Positions 25,548-36,296 of a DNA stretch of 64,000 nucleotides are shown piece after piece. Numbering within the stretch: the first letter of the stretch is position 1; every line of letters starts with the position of its first letter. The stretch is from Peptococcaceae bacterium UBA7702 (GTDB lineage Bacteria; Bacillota; Dehalobacteriia; UBA7702). A program made the translations under genes and the position numbers. The notes beneath the pieces are model-generated. The model saw only the letters and a program-made list of their open reading frames with translations. It was not told the origin of the DNA and made no database searches. The DNA is taken from assembly GCA_002482535.1 (NCBI GenBank), contig DLGE01000008.1:1-64000 (forward strand). Reading direction: 5' to 3'.

Positions 25548-26015
25548 ATGAGTACCCTGGCAAATAAAATCGAGCGATACATCAAAGAAATGATGGAAAC
25601 CGCGGAAAAAAACTGTCTGGAGTTGAAAAGAAAGGATCTGGCGGAAGTTTTTTCCTGTGTGCCGTCGCAGATCAACTACGTTTTAGAAACGCGGTTTCGG
25701 GATGAACAAGGTTATCATGTCATTTCCCGCCGCGGCGCCGGCGGCTATTTCCAGATCATTCGTCTGGAGGTTGCCGACAACAAGGAGATGAAGAATCTCA
25801 TCGCCGCTGTTTCCGAAACGGAAATGGATTTCAAACAGGCCGAAAGGTTTCTCGGGCGTCTCTTGGAGGAGGCTGTGATCCATAGAAACGAATATATGCT
25901 GATCATGTCTATGATCAACCATGAGTCGCTGGCTTCCGCCGCAGAAGCGGAAGACCGGGTGCGGGCGGCTATGATGAAGAACGTCTTAATAACGTTGTTA
26001 CGCGCTGATTACTAA
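25548..26015 (+). CDS. ctsR: CtsR, heat-shock repressor
   Basis: The 155-residue protein has the CtsR winged helix-turn-helix (about 1-70, including VPSQINYVLETRF and the glycine-rich wing RRGAGGYFQI) and the C-terminal dimerisation and McsB-sensing domain. It represses clp genes until heat or protein stress, when the McsB arginine kinase and adaptor inactivate it. First gene of the operon, preceded by two CtsR boxes and an AAGGAG site. Confidence 0.95.
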   Translation: MSTLANKIERYIKEMMETAEKNCLELKRKDLAEVFSCVPSQINYVLETRFRDEQGYHVISRRGAGGYFQIIRLEVADNKEMKNLIAAVSETEMDFKQAERFLGRLLEEAVIHRNEYMLIMSMINHESLASAAEAEDRVRAAMMKNVLITLLRADY

Positions 26016-26031
26016 GTGAGGAGGGATATGG

Positions 26032-26532
26032 ATGCTATGTGAAAAATGCGGCATGAAACCTGCCGTGATGAAAATTGATTTGATTGTAAATAACGAAAAA
26101 AAAGCGCAGTATATCTGTGAAGACTGCGCCGAGGAAATGATGGGCACATATCTTTCCTTTGACGCGCTGAACCCTTTTTCCCTGCTCTCCGGCTTTTTCA
26201 ACGCGTTTCCCGTAGAAAAGCACACGGAGGTGCAATGCCCTGTTTGTGGCACGACTTTCCGCCGCTTTATGGATCGGGGCCGCTTCGGCTGCGCCCACTG
26301 TTACGAAACCTTCGGCGGCCAGCTGGAGCCGATTTTTAAAAAGCTCCACTTCAGCAGCGAATACAAAGGGAAAACCCCGGAAGACACCCATCTCAAAATG
26401 CGTAAGGAAGAAGATCCGGTGGCCAAATTGGAACGGGAACTGAAGGAAGCCGTGGCCGTTGAAGATTACGAAACCGCCGCCAACCTCAAAAAGGAACTTG
26501 AGCGGAAGAGGGGGGATGGCGGCAATGAGTGA
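26032..26532 (+). CDS. mcsA: McsA, zinc-finger activator of McsB
   Basis: The 166-residue protein carries four CxxC pairs (CEKC, CEDC, CPVC and CAHC) that bind two zinc ions. A C-terminal UVR-type coiled coil (about 135-160, AVEDYETAANLKKELE) follows. In Bacillus it activates the McsB arginine kinase and couples it to ClpC. GAGGAGG precedes ATG 26032. It overlaps mcsB by 8 bases. Confidence 0.93.
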   Translation: MLCEKCGMKPAVMKIDLIVNNEKKAQYICEDCAEEMMGTYLSFDALNPFSLLSGFFNAFPVEKHTEVQCPVCGTTFRRFMDRGRFGCAHCYETFGGQLEPIFKKLHFSSEYKGKTPEDTHLKMRKEEDPVAKLERELKEAVAVEDYETAANLKKELERKRGDGGNE

Positions 26533-27591
26533 GTATCGCGCCTTTAACAACATAAGTAGCTACTGGATGGAAGGAAAGGGCAGCGACTCCGATATCGTGA
26601 TCAGCAGCCGGGTACGGCTGGCCCGCAACTCCCCGGAATACCCCTTCCCCGATCATATGACTTTGCAGCAGGAGCGTGACTTTCTCAACCGGGTGCAGGC
26701 GATTCCCAAAACGAAGGCCGGGAACCACCTGGAGGATTTGGAATTCATCGATCTTTCCTTGATTCCCAAAGAAGAAAAAATGGTCCTGGTGGAAAAGCAT
26801 CAGATCAGCCCACAGCTTGCCCTTTCCCAGGGGGCCACGGGGATTTTGATCAATGCGGCGGAAACCCTTTCCGTGATGATCAACGAGGAGGACCATATTC
26901 GTATCCAAAGCATTTATCCCGGTCTTTCCGTGGATCAATGTTGGGAAAAAGCAGCTGCCGCCGATGAAATGATCTCCCGCTATGTGCCGCCGGCCTTTTC
27001 GCCGAAATGGGGCTATCTGACCAGTTGTCCCACGAACACCGGCACCGGTATGCGAGCCTCGGTGATGCTGCATTTGCCGGCTTTGGTCTATACGAAACAG
27101 GCCAAGAATACCTTGGACAGTCTCGGTAAATACGGTTTTACCTGCCGCGGGCTCTACGGAGAAGGCACCGACGGCAAAGGCAACCTTTTTCAGATCTCTA
27201 ATCAGATCACCATGGGCCTTTCGGAACAGGAGATCATCGAGGGCTTAAACGGCATTGTCGGTGAAATTGTCGCCAAAGAACGGGAAATGCGCAAAAGGCT
27301 TTTGGAGCGGGACCGGATCTTTTTGGAAGACCGGGTTTTCCGTGCTGAAGCGGTACTGAAAAATGCCCGTCTTCTCGATAGCAACGAAGGGTTTACCCTT
27401 CTTTCGGCGTTGCGTTTGGGCAGTGACCTGAAACTGGTACAAGGGTATAGCGCCAAAGAATTCAATCAACTGCTCTTATTGATGCAGCCGGTAATATTGG
27501 AAAAAATGAATCGGAAAAAACTGACGAGAAATGAAATGATGAAATGTCGTGCGGATCTGATCCGCAATAAATTGACTGGAGGTGATCGTTT

Positions 27592-27595
<4 letters not shown>
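26525..27595 (+). CDS. mcsB: McsB protein-arginine kinase
   Basis: The 356-residue phosphagen-kinase-fold enzyme phosphorylates arginines on misfolded proteins and on CtsR, marking them for ClpCP. Family patches are SSRVRLARNSP near the N-terminus and LTSCPTNTGTGMRASV near residue 168, with the catalytic-site Cys. It starts inside the end of mcsA and ends in an ATGA overlap with clpC, showing tight translational coupling. Confidence 0.95.
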
Positions 27596-30033
<2,438 letters not shown>

Positions 30034-30060
30034 GTATAAACGATAAAACAACGTTAAAAA

Positions 30061-30100
30061 TAGGGAATCGCAGCCGGTTATCGGCTGCGATTCCCTATTT
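30061..30100. terminator. Terminator after clpC
   Basis: A 16-bp stem (TAGGGAATCGCAGCCG paired with its complement) lies between convergent genes and is followed by a T-rich tract. Confidence 0.8.
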
Positions 30101-30118
30101 TATTGTATTTCTGAATGT

Positions 30119-30355
30119 TTAATCCTCATCAAAATCTAAAAACTTATAGGCAGGAACCTCTAAAATATCGGCAATGTCAAATAAAGTATCCAGGGATACC
30201 GTCCTGTCGATATTGGACGCCTCTACCGCCCCGATAAAAGCGAGGTTTTTATCAAGCCTTTCCGCCAGCTGTTCCTGGGTCATCCCTTTTAGCTTTCTGT
30301 AATAGCTGATTTTCAATCCCAATTTCCTGTATTTTGCCTGATGCACCGCTTTCAA
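30119..30355 (-). CDS. XRE-family DNA-binding protein
   Basis: This 78-residue protein is a single Cro/C1 helix-turn-helix (KISYYRKLKGMTQEQLAERL and the following recognition helix LAFIGAVEA). Start TTG 30355 is chosen because GAGGGG lies 6 bases upstream; the frame is open further but overlaps the neighbouring gene. Target unknown. It follows the 489-residue membrane protein by 16 bases on the same strand and may regulate it. Confidence 0.75.
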   Translation of the reverse strand: MKAVHQAKYRKLGLKISYYRKLKGMTQEQLAERLDKNLAFIGAVEASNIDRTVSLDTLFDIADILEVPAYKFLDFDED

Positions 30356-30371
30356 TAGAATCCCCTCATTA

Positions 30372-31841
30372 TCACGCGGTTCTTTTTCCTGTTTTTTCTT
30401 CGTTTTCTGTGTCCACGGGATATAGTTTTGTGAAAAAATTCGAAGAGGGCGCAACAAATTTTAAAATAAAGTTAATGATAGGTTCGGGAAATTTATGCAG
30501 GTTGCGTATGAGGATTACAAAGCCTGTGAAAAGGACAAAAATGAGTCCGGCGATGCAATAGAGAACGTATGCGAAACGGGTGTCACCATCTTTGTCCGCA
30601 AGCTTGGCGTTTTCCAGAGAAAGATAAACGGCACCGTCGTGGCCAAGGCATTCCACAATAACGAAGTAACTTTTATCTTCCGTATAATAACCGGTTATCT
30701 GAAAGGCTTCGCCGTGATAGAGCTTTTGAAAAAATTCATTTTGCTTGTTACCGTATTCCTTAAAAGCGTTCATGAGGTATGGGATGTCGTTTCCGTCGCT
30801 GTACAGTTCCAGTTGGCTGAAACTGAACTGGGTAAAGATATCCTCGTCATTATAAACCCTGGAAAAAATAACTGTTTGAGTCTCACAGGCTGATGTGTCC
30901 ATTGGATCGAACTGAATTGTTACGCCAAGAAAAATCATATAAAAGATCAGGGCAATGGCTGTAACTTTTGTTTGCTCCGGGTAAAGCAAATTTCCGTTAA
31001 AGAGATCCTTTCTTCTTTTATCGAGATCGATATCGTGTTCTTCGCTTAGCTGATTGACATAATCCATCAATTCATCAATGCCCTTTAAATACATATCCAG
31101 GCTCAGTTTTTTATTGTCGAAGATCAATATTTCTCCTCCGCTGACCATGGTGACGCCGGTCAAATCAGCAAATTGATATGTTTTTTCCTTGCCAAGGGGA
31201 TTTCGACAAATCAGAACTTCTTTATTATAGCGAATGGAACTGTTTTTCCAGTATATGCAAAAAAAACCGCCGCAAAGCGCGAAAATGCTAAAAACAACAC
31301 GTGTCGTAAAATCATCAACGCCGATCATAATGGATATGCTGGGGAAAAGAAAGGCCAGGCCAAGCAGAAGAGGAAAAAGACCGTCCCGCAAAACGATATA
31401 TTCGTTCATATCTCTTTGCGTTTTGATTCCCCGTTTTTTGTCGGCGTATTCCTGAAAATAGCGGTATTGATTGTTTTTGGTGTTGACATAGATGCTTCTG
31501 CCTTCGACGATGATTTTACCGAAACGGGTTCCGGGAATGATCTCGATGATGTCTTCATAGGCATAATCGTATGTTTTCCCCCGTGCCGAACGGAAGGCAA
31601 AACCTTCGGCGTCAAAGGTGACGCGGTAAAAAGCATAAAGCCCCAGAGCCAGCAGCATCGGTATGATAAAGAGAATGCCCACGACAATGATACCGGGCAT
31701 GTTTTGATTGGCGATCATCATGGATAACAAAATGATGCCGAGAAGTGTGTCAAAAAGCGGGTAGAGCAAAAGAATTGCCGGCAGGCGCAGGGTATATTTT
31801 TGTTCTTGAAAGTAGTGGTCCTTCATCGTTCTTTTATCCAA
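30372..31841 (-). CDS. Multi-TM membrane protein with duplicated PH-like modules, unknown
   Basis: The 489-residue protein has two similar halves. Each begins with a hydrophobic pair of helices and then a soluble beta-rich module (first YAYEDIIEIIPGTRFGK near 95, second TYQFADLTGVTMVSGGE near 220). A third hydrophobic pair flanks an outside domain (about 315-425). The modules recall bacterial PH-like domains, but this is only by pattern. No clear ribosome site; TTG 31841 or ATG 15 bases later could start it. Confidence 0.55.
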   Translation of the reverse strand: MDKRTMKDHYFQEQKYTLRLPAILLLYPLFDTLLGIILLSMMIANQNMPGIIVVGILFIIPMLLALGLYAFYRVTFDAEGFAFRSARGKTYDYAYEDIIEIIPGTRFGKIIVEGRSIYVNTKNNQYRYFQEYADKKRGIKTQRDMNEYIVLRDGLFPLLLGLAFLFPSISIMIGVDDFTTRVVFSIFALCGGFFCIYWKNSSIRYNKEVLICRNPLGKEKTYQFADLTGVTMVSGGEILIFDNKKLSLDMYLKGIDELMDYVNQLSEEHDIDLDKRRKDLFNGNLLYPEQTKVTAIALIFYMIFLGVTIQFDPMDTSACETQTVIFSRVYNDEDIFTQFSFSQLELYSDGNDIPYLMNAFKEYGNKQNEFFQKLYHGEAFQITGYYTEDKSYFVIVECLGHDGAVYLSLENAKLADKDGDTRFAYVLYCIAGLIFVLFTGFVILIRNLHKFPEPIINFILKFVAPSSNFFTKLYPVDTENEEKTGKRTA

Positions 31842-32152
31842 TCAGTGCAACGTTAGTGGTGATGGAAAAGAGTGGAACCATGGCGCCTCCGCTTTTCCCT
31901 GCGCCATGTGTTATTTTATGCGGTGCTGTTTTTTTCGTTTTCCACGCTCTTCTTTGGCGGTAAAATTACTATCTGTGGATAAATTATATTCCTAAGGTGA
32001 ACAAAAATCAATCAAATCTTATATTACGTTGTAATCCGATGATATGCAGGGAGAATTATTTCGTTATTTTACAAATATACGGGGCAAAATCCTTTTATTT
32101 TCACAACTTATATTGTATAATAATTATGAGAAAGTCTATTTCGGAGTATAAA
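31842..32152. other. Intergenic region before radA
   Basis: I see no gene here. It holds divergent promoter sequence, with a TATAAT at 32116-32121 likely serving radA, and a small palindrome TTACGTTGTAA near 32025. Confidence 0.5.
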
Positions 32153-33523
32153 ATGGCAAAAAAAGCGAAGGTCGTCTACGTTTGTGATCACTGTGGCTAT
32201 GAATCGGTGAAATGGTTGGGCTGCTGTCCTGTCTGTAATGAATGGAATACTTTTGCAGAGCAGAAAATCGCGCCGGCGGTAAAAGGCGTGATGAGGGAGT
32301 CACCTACCCAAAGCGAAGCCCGCAGCGTCAAAGAGATCGCCCTTCATGAAGGAGAGCGCGTGAGCCTGAAAGATGATGAGCTCGACTTGATCTTTGGCGG
32401 CGGCATTGTCGCGGGTTCGGTGATTCTTTTAGGAGGGGAGCCGGGCATCGGCAAAAGCACGCTTTTAACCCAGATCGCCTCTATTTTTGCTACCCATTAT
32501 GGCAGGGTGCTTTACGCCACAGGGGAAGAATCCGTAAAACAGGTGCGCCTGCGGGCCATGCGTTTGGATGCCGAAAGAGACGATTTCTACTTGCTCGCCG
32601 AAAACAATCTCTCCGTGGTTTTTGAAAACGTCGGCAAGGTCGCGCCGAAACTGCTGATCATCGACTCCATTCAAACCCTTTACGACGACGCCCTGGATTC
32701 CATTTCCGGCAGCGTCGGTCAAATCAGGGAATGCACCGCGCAACTGTTGCAACTGGCTAAGAGGGAGCAGCTCACGGTGATGATCGCCGGTCATGTAACG
32801 AAAGAGGGGGTCATTGCCGGTCCCCGCCTGCTGGAACATATGGTGGATGTCGTCATGTACTTCGAGGGCCGCCGCTATCAGGATTACCGTATTTTGCGGG
32901 GTGTGAAAAACCGCTTCGGTTCCACCAATGAAGTGGCGCTTTTGGAAATGACGGAAAAAGGCCTGCTGCCCTTTCACAATCCCTCGGCCCTGTTTTTGGC
33001 GGAACGGGCCGCCGCTGCCCCAGGCAGCGCCGTCGGCGCCGTCATGGAGGGAACCCGGCCCTTTCTCGTAGAATTTCAGGCCCTTGTGACCAAAACCAGC
33101 TTCGGCAATCCCCGAAGATTGGCCACGGGCATCGAATACAACCGTCTTTTGCTGATCATCGCCGTTTTGGAAAAAGTACTCGGCCTGGCTCTGGGCTATC
33201 AGGATGTATACGTCAATGTTGCCGGCGGCTTAAAGATCGACGACCCCGCCTCTGATTTGGCGGTGGCCGCCGCTGTGGTTTCCAGTTTTCGCAATATTCC
33301 GTTAAAGGGAAATACGGTGTTACTGGGGGAAGTCGGCCTCAGCGGTGAACTGCGCAGTGTCGGTGAGGCGGAGAAACGGTTGCGGGAAGGACTGAAATTT
33401 GGCTTCAAACGGTTTATGATACCGTCGTTTCTATACGAAAAGAGAGACTTCACCGGTATTGACGATAAGGCGGAAATCATCCGCGTATCATCGCTCCGGG
33501 AAGCCCTGCAACATATTTTTTAA
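32153..33523 (+). CDS. radA: RadA/Sms, DNA repair ATPase
   Basis: The 456-residue protein has the N-terminal zinc finger (CDHCG...CCPVC), a RecA-like ATPase with GEPGIGKST (about 96), the RadA-specific KNRFGSTNE motif (about 253) and a Lon-type C-terminal domain (about 300-456). It processes recombination intermediates. ATG 32153 follows CGGAG by 8 bases. disA follows after 18 bases, the usual radA-disA pairing. Confidence 0.95.
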   Translation: MAKKAKVVYVCDHCGYESVKWLGCCPVCNEWNTFAEQKIAPAVKGVMRESPTQSEARSVKEIALHEGERVSLKDDELDLIFGGGIVAGSVILLGGEPGIGKSTLLTQIASIFATHYGRVLYATGEESVKQVRLRAMRLDAERDDFYLLAENNLSVVFENVGKVAPKLLIIDSIQTLYDDALDSISGSVGQIRECTAQLLQLAKREQLTVMIAGHVTKEGVIAGPRLLEHMVDVVMYFEGRRYQDYRILRGVKNRFGSTNEVALLEMTEKGLLPFHNPSALFLAERAAAAPGSAVGAVMEGTRPFLVEFQALVTKTSFGNPRRLATGIEYNRLLLIIAVLEKVLGLALGYQDVYVNVAGGLKIDDPASDLAVAAAVVSSFRNIPLKGNTVLLGEVGLSGELRSVGEAEKRLREGLKFGFKRFMIPSFLYEKRDFTGIDDKAEIIRVSSLREALQHIF

Positions 33524-33541
33524 GGTTAGGAAGGTGTGTAC

Positions 33542-34642
33542 ATGTTAGGTCTCACGCGCTGGAGAAAAGAAATGTGGTCTACCCTGAAAATGGTAGCCCC
33601 GGGGACACTGCTGAGAGAAGGCATTGAAAATGTGTTAAAGGCTAAAACTGGCGGTTTGATCGTGCTATGCGATGATCCTGAAGTGCGAAAAATCGCCGAA
33701 GGTGGATTCACCATCAATGAGGAAATGAACCCCGCCCGCCTCTACGAACTGGCTAAAATGGACGGCGCCATCATCCTTGACGAAAAAGGTAAAAATATTT
33801 GGAAAGCCAATGTGCAGCTGCATCCCATCGTGAATATGCCGGTACAGGAAACGGGGATCCGCCACCGCATCGCCGCCAGAACGGCGATTCAGACCGATGC
33901 CATTGTCATCGCGATCTCCCAACGCAGATCAATGCTGACCCTGTATAAAGGAAGAGAACGGTTCGTCATCGCCGATCCTGCCGGTTTGATGGCCAAAGCC
34001 AATCAGGCCCTTAGGACCCTGGAACGGTATTGTGCCGAACAGCAGGAAGATTTTACCAACCTGAGTGATCTCGAATTTGAAGATACAGCCCTCGTCAACG
34101 ACGTGGTTAAAGTTGTGCAGCGCTCTGAGATGGTAAAGCGCATTGCCGAAGAGCTCGATTTCTATTTGCTGCAAATGGGGGACGAGGGCGCCTTGGTGGA
34201 AATTCAAAAAGAGGAAATCACTGCCGGCGCCATGGCGGAATACCATGATTTGCTGGTGGATTACGCTCCCAAAGATGATAAACGCTCCGTCACCGGGTTG
34301 GAAAAGAAAATCGCGGAACTGGAAGACAGCGATTTGTTCGATAATATCACCTTGGCTCGTACCTTGGGTTTTGGCTCCGGTAACGAGGTTCTCGACATGG
34401 CGGTGATGCCCAGGGGATACCGGATGTTAGGCAAGGTGCCGCGGCTGCCCCAACCCATTGTTGCCAATATCGTTGAGCATTTTCACAGTGATTTTCGCAG
34501 TCTGCGCGAAGCCACCGTGGAATCCCTTGATGAAGTGGAGGGCGTTGGCCGCGTGCGCTCCAATATGATCTTTCGCAGCTTTGCGCGACAGAAAAACCTG
34601 GCCGGCACAGTGATGAACCGCCGGGGTGAACCGCGCTTTTAA
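33542..34642 (+). CDS. disA: DisA, diadenylate cyclase and DNA-integrity scanner
   Basis: The 366-residue protein makes c-di-AMP. The N-terminal DAC domain contains MDGAIILDEKG (DGA motif) and GIRHRIAART (RHR motif). The middle linker and C-terminal helix-hairpin-helix (VEGVGRVRSN near 333) bind branched DNA and slow synthesis at lesions, tying DNA state to sporulation. ATG 33542 follows AGGAAGG by 7 bases; a GTG 6 bases earlier is too close to that site. Confidence 0.95.
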   Translation: MLGLTRWRKEMWSTLKMVAPGTLLREGIENVLKAKTGGLIVLCDDPEVRKIAEGGFTINEEMNPARLYELAKMDGAIILDEKGKNIWKANVQLHPIVNMPVQETGIRHRIAARTAIQTDAIVIAISQRRSMLTLYKGRERFVIADPAGLMAKANQALRTLERYCAEQQEDFTNLSDLEFEDTALVNDVVKVVQRSEMVKRIAEELDFYLLQMGDEGALVEIQKEEITAGAMAEYHDLLVDYAPKDDKRSVTGLEKKIAELEDSDLFDNITLARTLGFGSGNEVLDMAVMPRGYRMLGKVPRLPQPIVANIVEHFHSDFRSLREATVESLDEVEGVGRVRSNMIFRSFARQKNLAGTVMNRRGEPRF

Positions 34643-34693
34643 AGCGCAATGAGGCGCCTTGAGCCTTTATTTTTCAGGAAAGGAGGTGAGAAT

Positions 34694-35761
34694 ATGAAGT
34701 ATTTTCGCGCATTTTTCTACGTTTTGCTTGTCGTTGGCTTTATGCTGATTTCCTATTTTATTACCGCATTTATTCTTGATTCCATGGATATCGCGCTGTT
34801 TTCTTTGACCTGGTTTACGGCGATGGTTGTTGTGATTATCCTGGTCGGCGTAACCATGTCGCTGCTGGCGCCGTATATCGTTGCTTGGTTCCTTTGGGTC
34901 ATCAATGAATTCACCCTTAGCGTCAGCACCAAATCCATAAAGGAATTGATCAGCGGCACCATAGGCCTGATTGCCGGCCTGACCATTGCTGCTTTGATCA
35001 GTATCCCCCTAAAATCACTGCCCTTTGGCGGTTTCATATCTGTCCTTTTACTTATTTTTTTCGGCTATGCCGGGATGCAAGTCGGGATGCGTAAAAACGA
35101 GGACGTCGGCAAGATCCTGCGGATGGCTCCCCCTGCCGATAAAAAGCAGGCAAGGGTGGCAAAAAAGGTATATCTCGGGATTCTTGACACCAGCGCCATC
35201 ATTGATGGACGCTTTGCCGATGTTTATCGCACCGGTTTCTTGGAGGGCAGCTTTATTCTGCCCAACTTCGTCCTTGACGAGTTGAAACGGGTGGCGGACG
35301 CCTCCGATCCGATGAAAAAAGAACGGGGTCGCAGAGGTCTCAATATTTTAAACGAGCTCAAAGAAGAAAACAAAGACGCTTATATGATGGTAAACAAGGA
35401 TTATGAAGATATCAAAGAGGTCGATACGAAGATCATTCGTCTCGCCGTTGATATGAAAACTCGCATCTTTACCAATGATTACAATTTAAACCGTATGGCA
35501 AAAGTGCAAAATGTCACGGTGCTCAACATCAATGATTTGGCCAATGCTTTAAAAAGTGTGGTGCTGCCGGGAGAAGAGCTGACGGCCCACATCATCCGGG
35601 AAGGGAAAGAAGCCAATCAAGGGGTTGCCTATCTTGACGACGGCACCATGATCGTGGTGGAGGACGGCAAAAAGTATGTCGGTCTTACCCTCCATGTGGA
35701 AGTGACCAGTGCTTTGCAAACAGCAAACGGCAAAATGATTTTTGCCAAACCGAAAGTATAA
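34694..35761 (+). CDS. PIN-TRAM membrane protein (YacL-like)
   Basis: The 355-residue protein has four N-terminal transmembrane helices (about 5-125). A PIN nuclease-like domain starts with ILDTSAIIDGRFADV (about 158) and keeps acidic residues in FVLDELKRVAD and FTNDYNLNRMA. A C-terminal TRAM domain closes the protein. YacL homologues sit downstream of disA in many Firmicutes; the molecular role is not established. AGGAGGTGAG precedes ATG 34694. Confidence 0.9.
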   Translation: MKYFRAFFYVLLVVGFMLISYFITAFILDSMDIALFSLTWFTAMVVVIILVGVTMSLLAPYIVAWFLWVINEFTLSVSTKSIKELISGTIGLIAGLTIAALISIPLKSLPFGGFISVLLLIFFGYAGMQVGMRKNEDVGKILRMAPPADKKQARVAKKVYLGILDTSAIIDGRFADVYRTGFLEGSFILPNFVLDELKRVADASDPMKKERGRRGLNILNELKEENKDAYMMVNKDYEDIKEVDTKIIRLAVDMKTRIFTNDYNLNRMAKVQNVTVLNINDLANALKSVVLPGEELTAHIIREGKEANQGVAYLDDGTMIVVEDGKKYVGLTLHVEVTSALQTANGKMIFAKPKV

Positions 35762-35807
35762 GGGTAAAAGTAAGGGAAACAGTAAAAGGAAAAAGGAGGA
35801 ATTGCTT

Positions 35808-36296
35808 ATGCGGATCGGCTCCGGTTTCGATGTGCACCAACTGGCAACAGGCCGTCCTCTGATCATAGGCGGTGTGCGGTTGGAACATGAAAAAGGACTG
35901 TTGGGACATTCTGATGCCGACGTCTTGATCCACGCCTTGATGGACGCGATTTTGGGCGCTCTCGCCCTGGGCGACATCGGGGAGCATTTTCCTTCTGATG
36001 ACCGGCGATATCTTAATGCTGACAGCATGGCCCTGTTGGCAGAGGTCGTTAAAATGATGGAGAGAGCAGGTTACAGTATCGGCAATGCCGATCTGACCAT
36101 TATTGCGGAAAAGCCGAAAATGGCACCGCATATTCTGTCCATGCGACAGAGGATCGCTGCGGCGCTGAAAACAGAAATCAATTGCATCAGCGTGAAAGCA
36201 ACGACGACAGAACGTCTCGGTTTTATCGGCAACGCAGAAGGTATCGCCGCCTTCGCTTCGGTATTACTGGAAGAGACAAAAGGAGGCAAAAAATGA
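35808..36296 (+). CDS. ispF: IspF, MEcPP synthase
   Basis: The 162-residue enzyme cyclises CDP-methylerythritol phosphate to MEcPP in the non-mevalonate isoprenoid pathway. Metal ligands appear in GFDVHQL and GHSDADVLIHALMDA, with the C-terminal KATTTERLGFIG motif. GGAGG precedes ATG 35808. IspD, often just upstream, is absent here. It ends in an ATGA overlap with the ASKHA gene. Confidence 0.96.
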   Translation: MRIGSGFDVHQLATGRPLIIGGVRLEHEKGLLGHSDADVLIHALMDAILGALALGDIGEHFPSDDRRYLNADSMALLAEVVKMMERAGYSIGNADLTIIAEKPKMAPHILSMRQRIAAALKTEINCISVKATTTERLGFIGNAEGIAAFASVLLEETKGGKK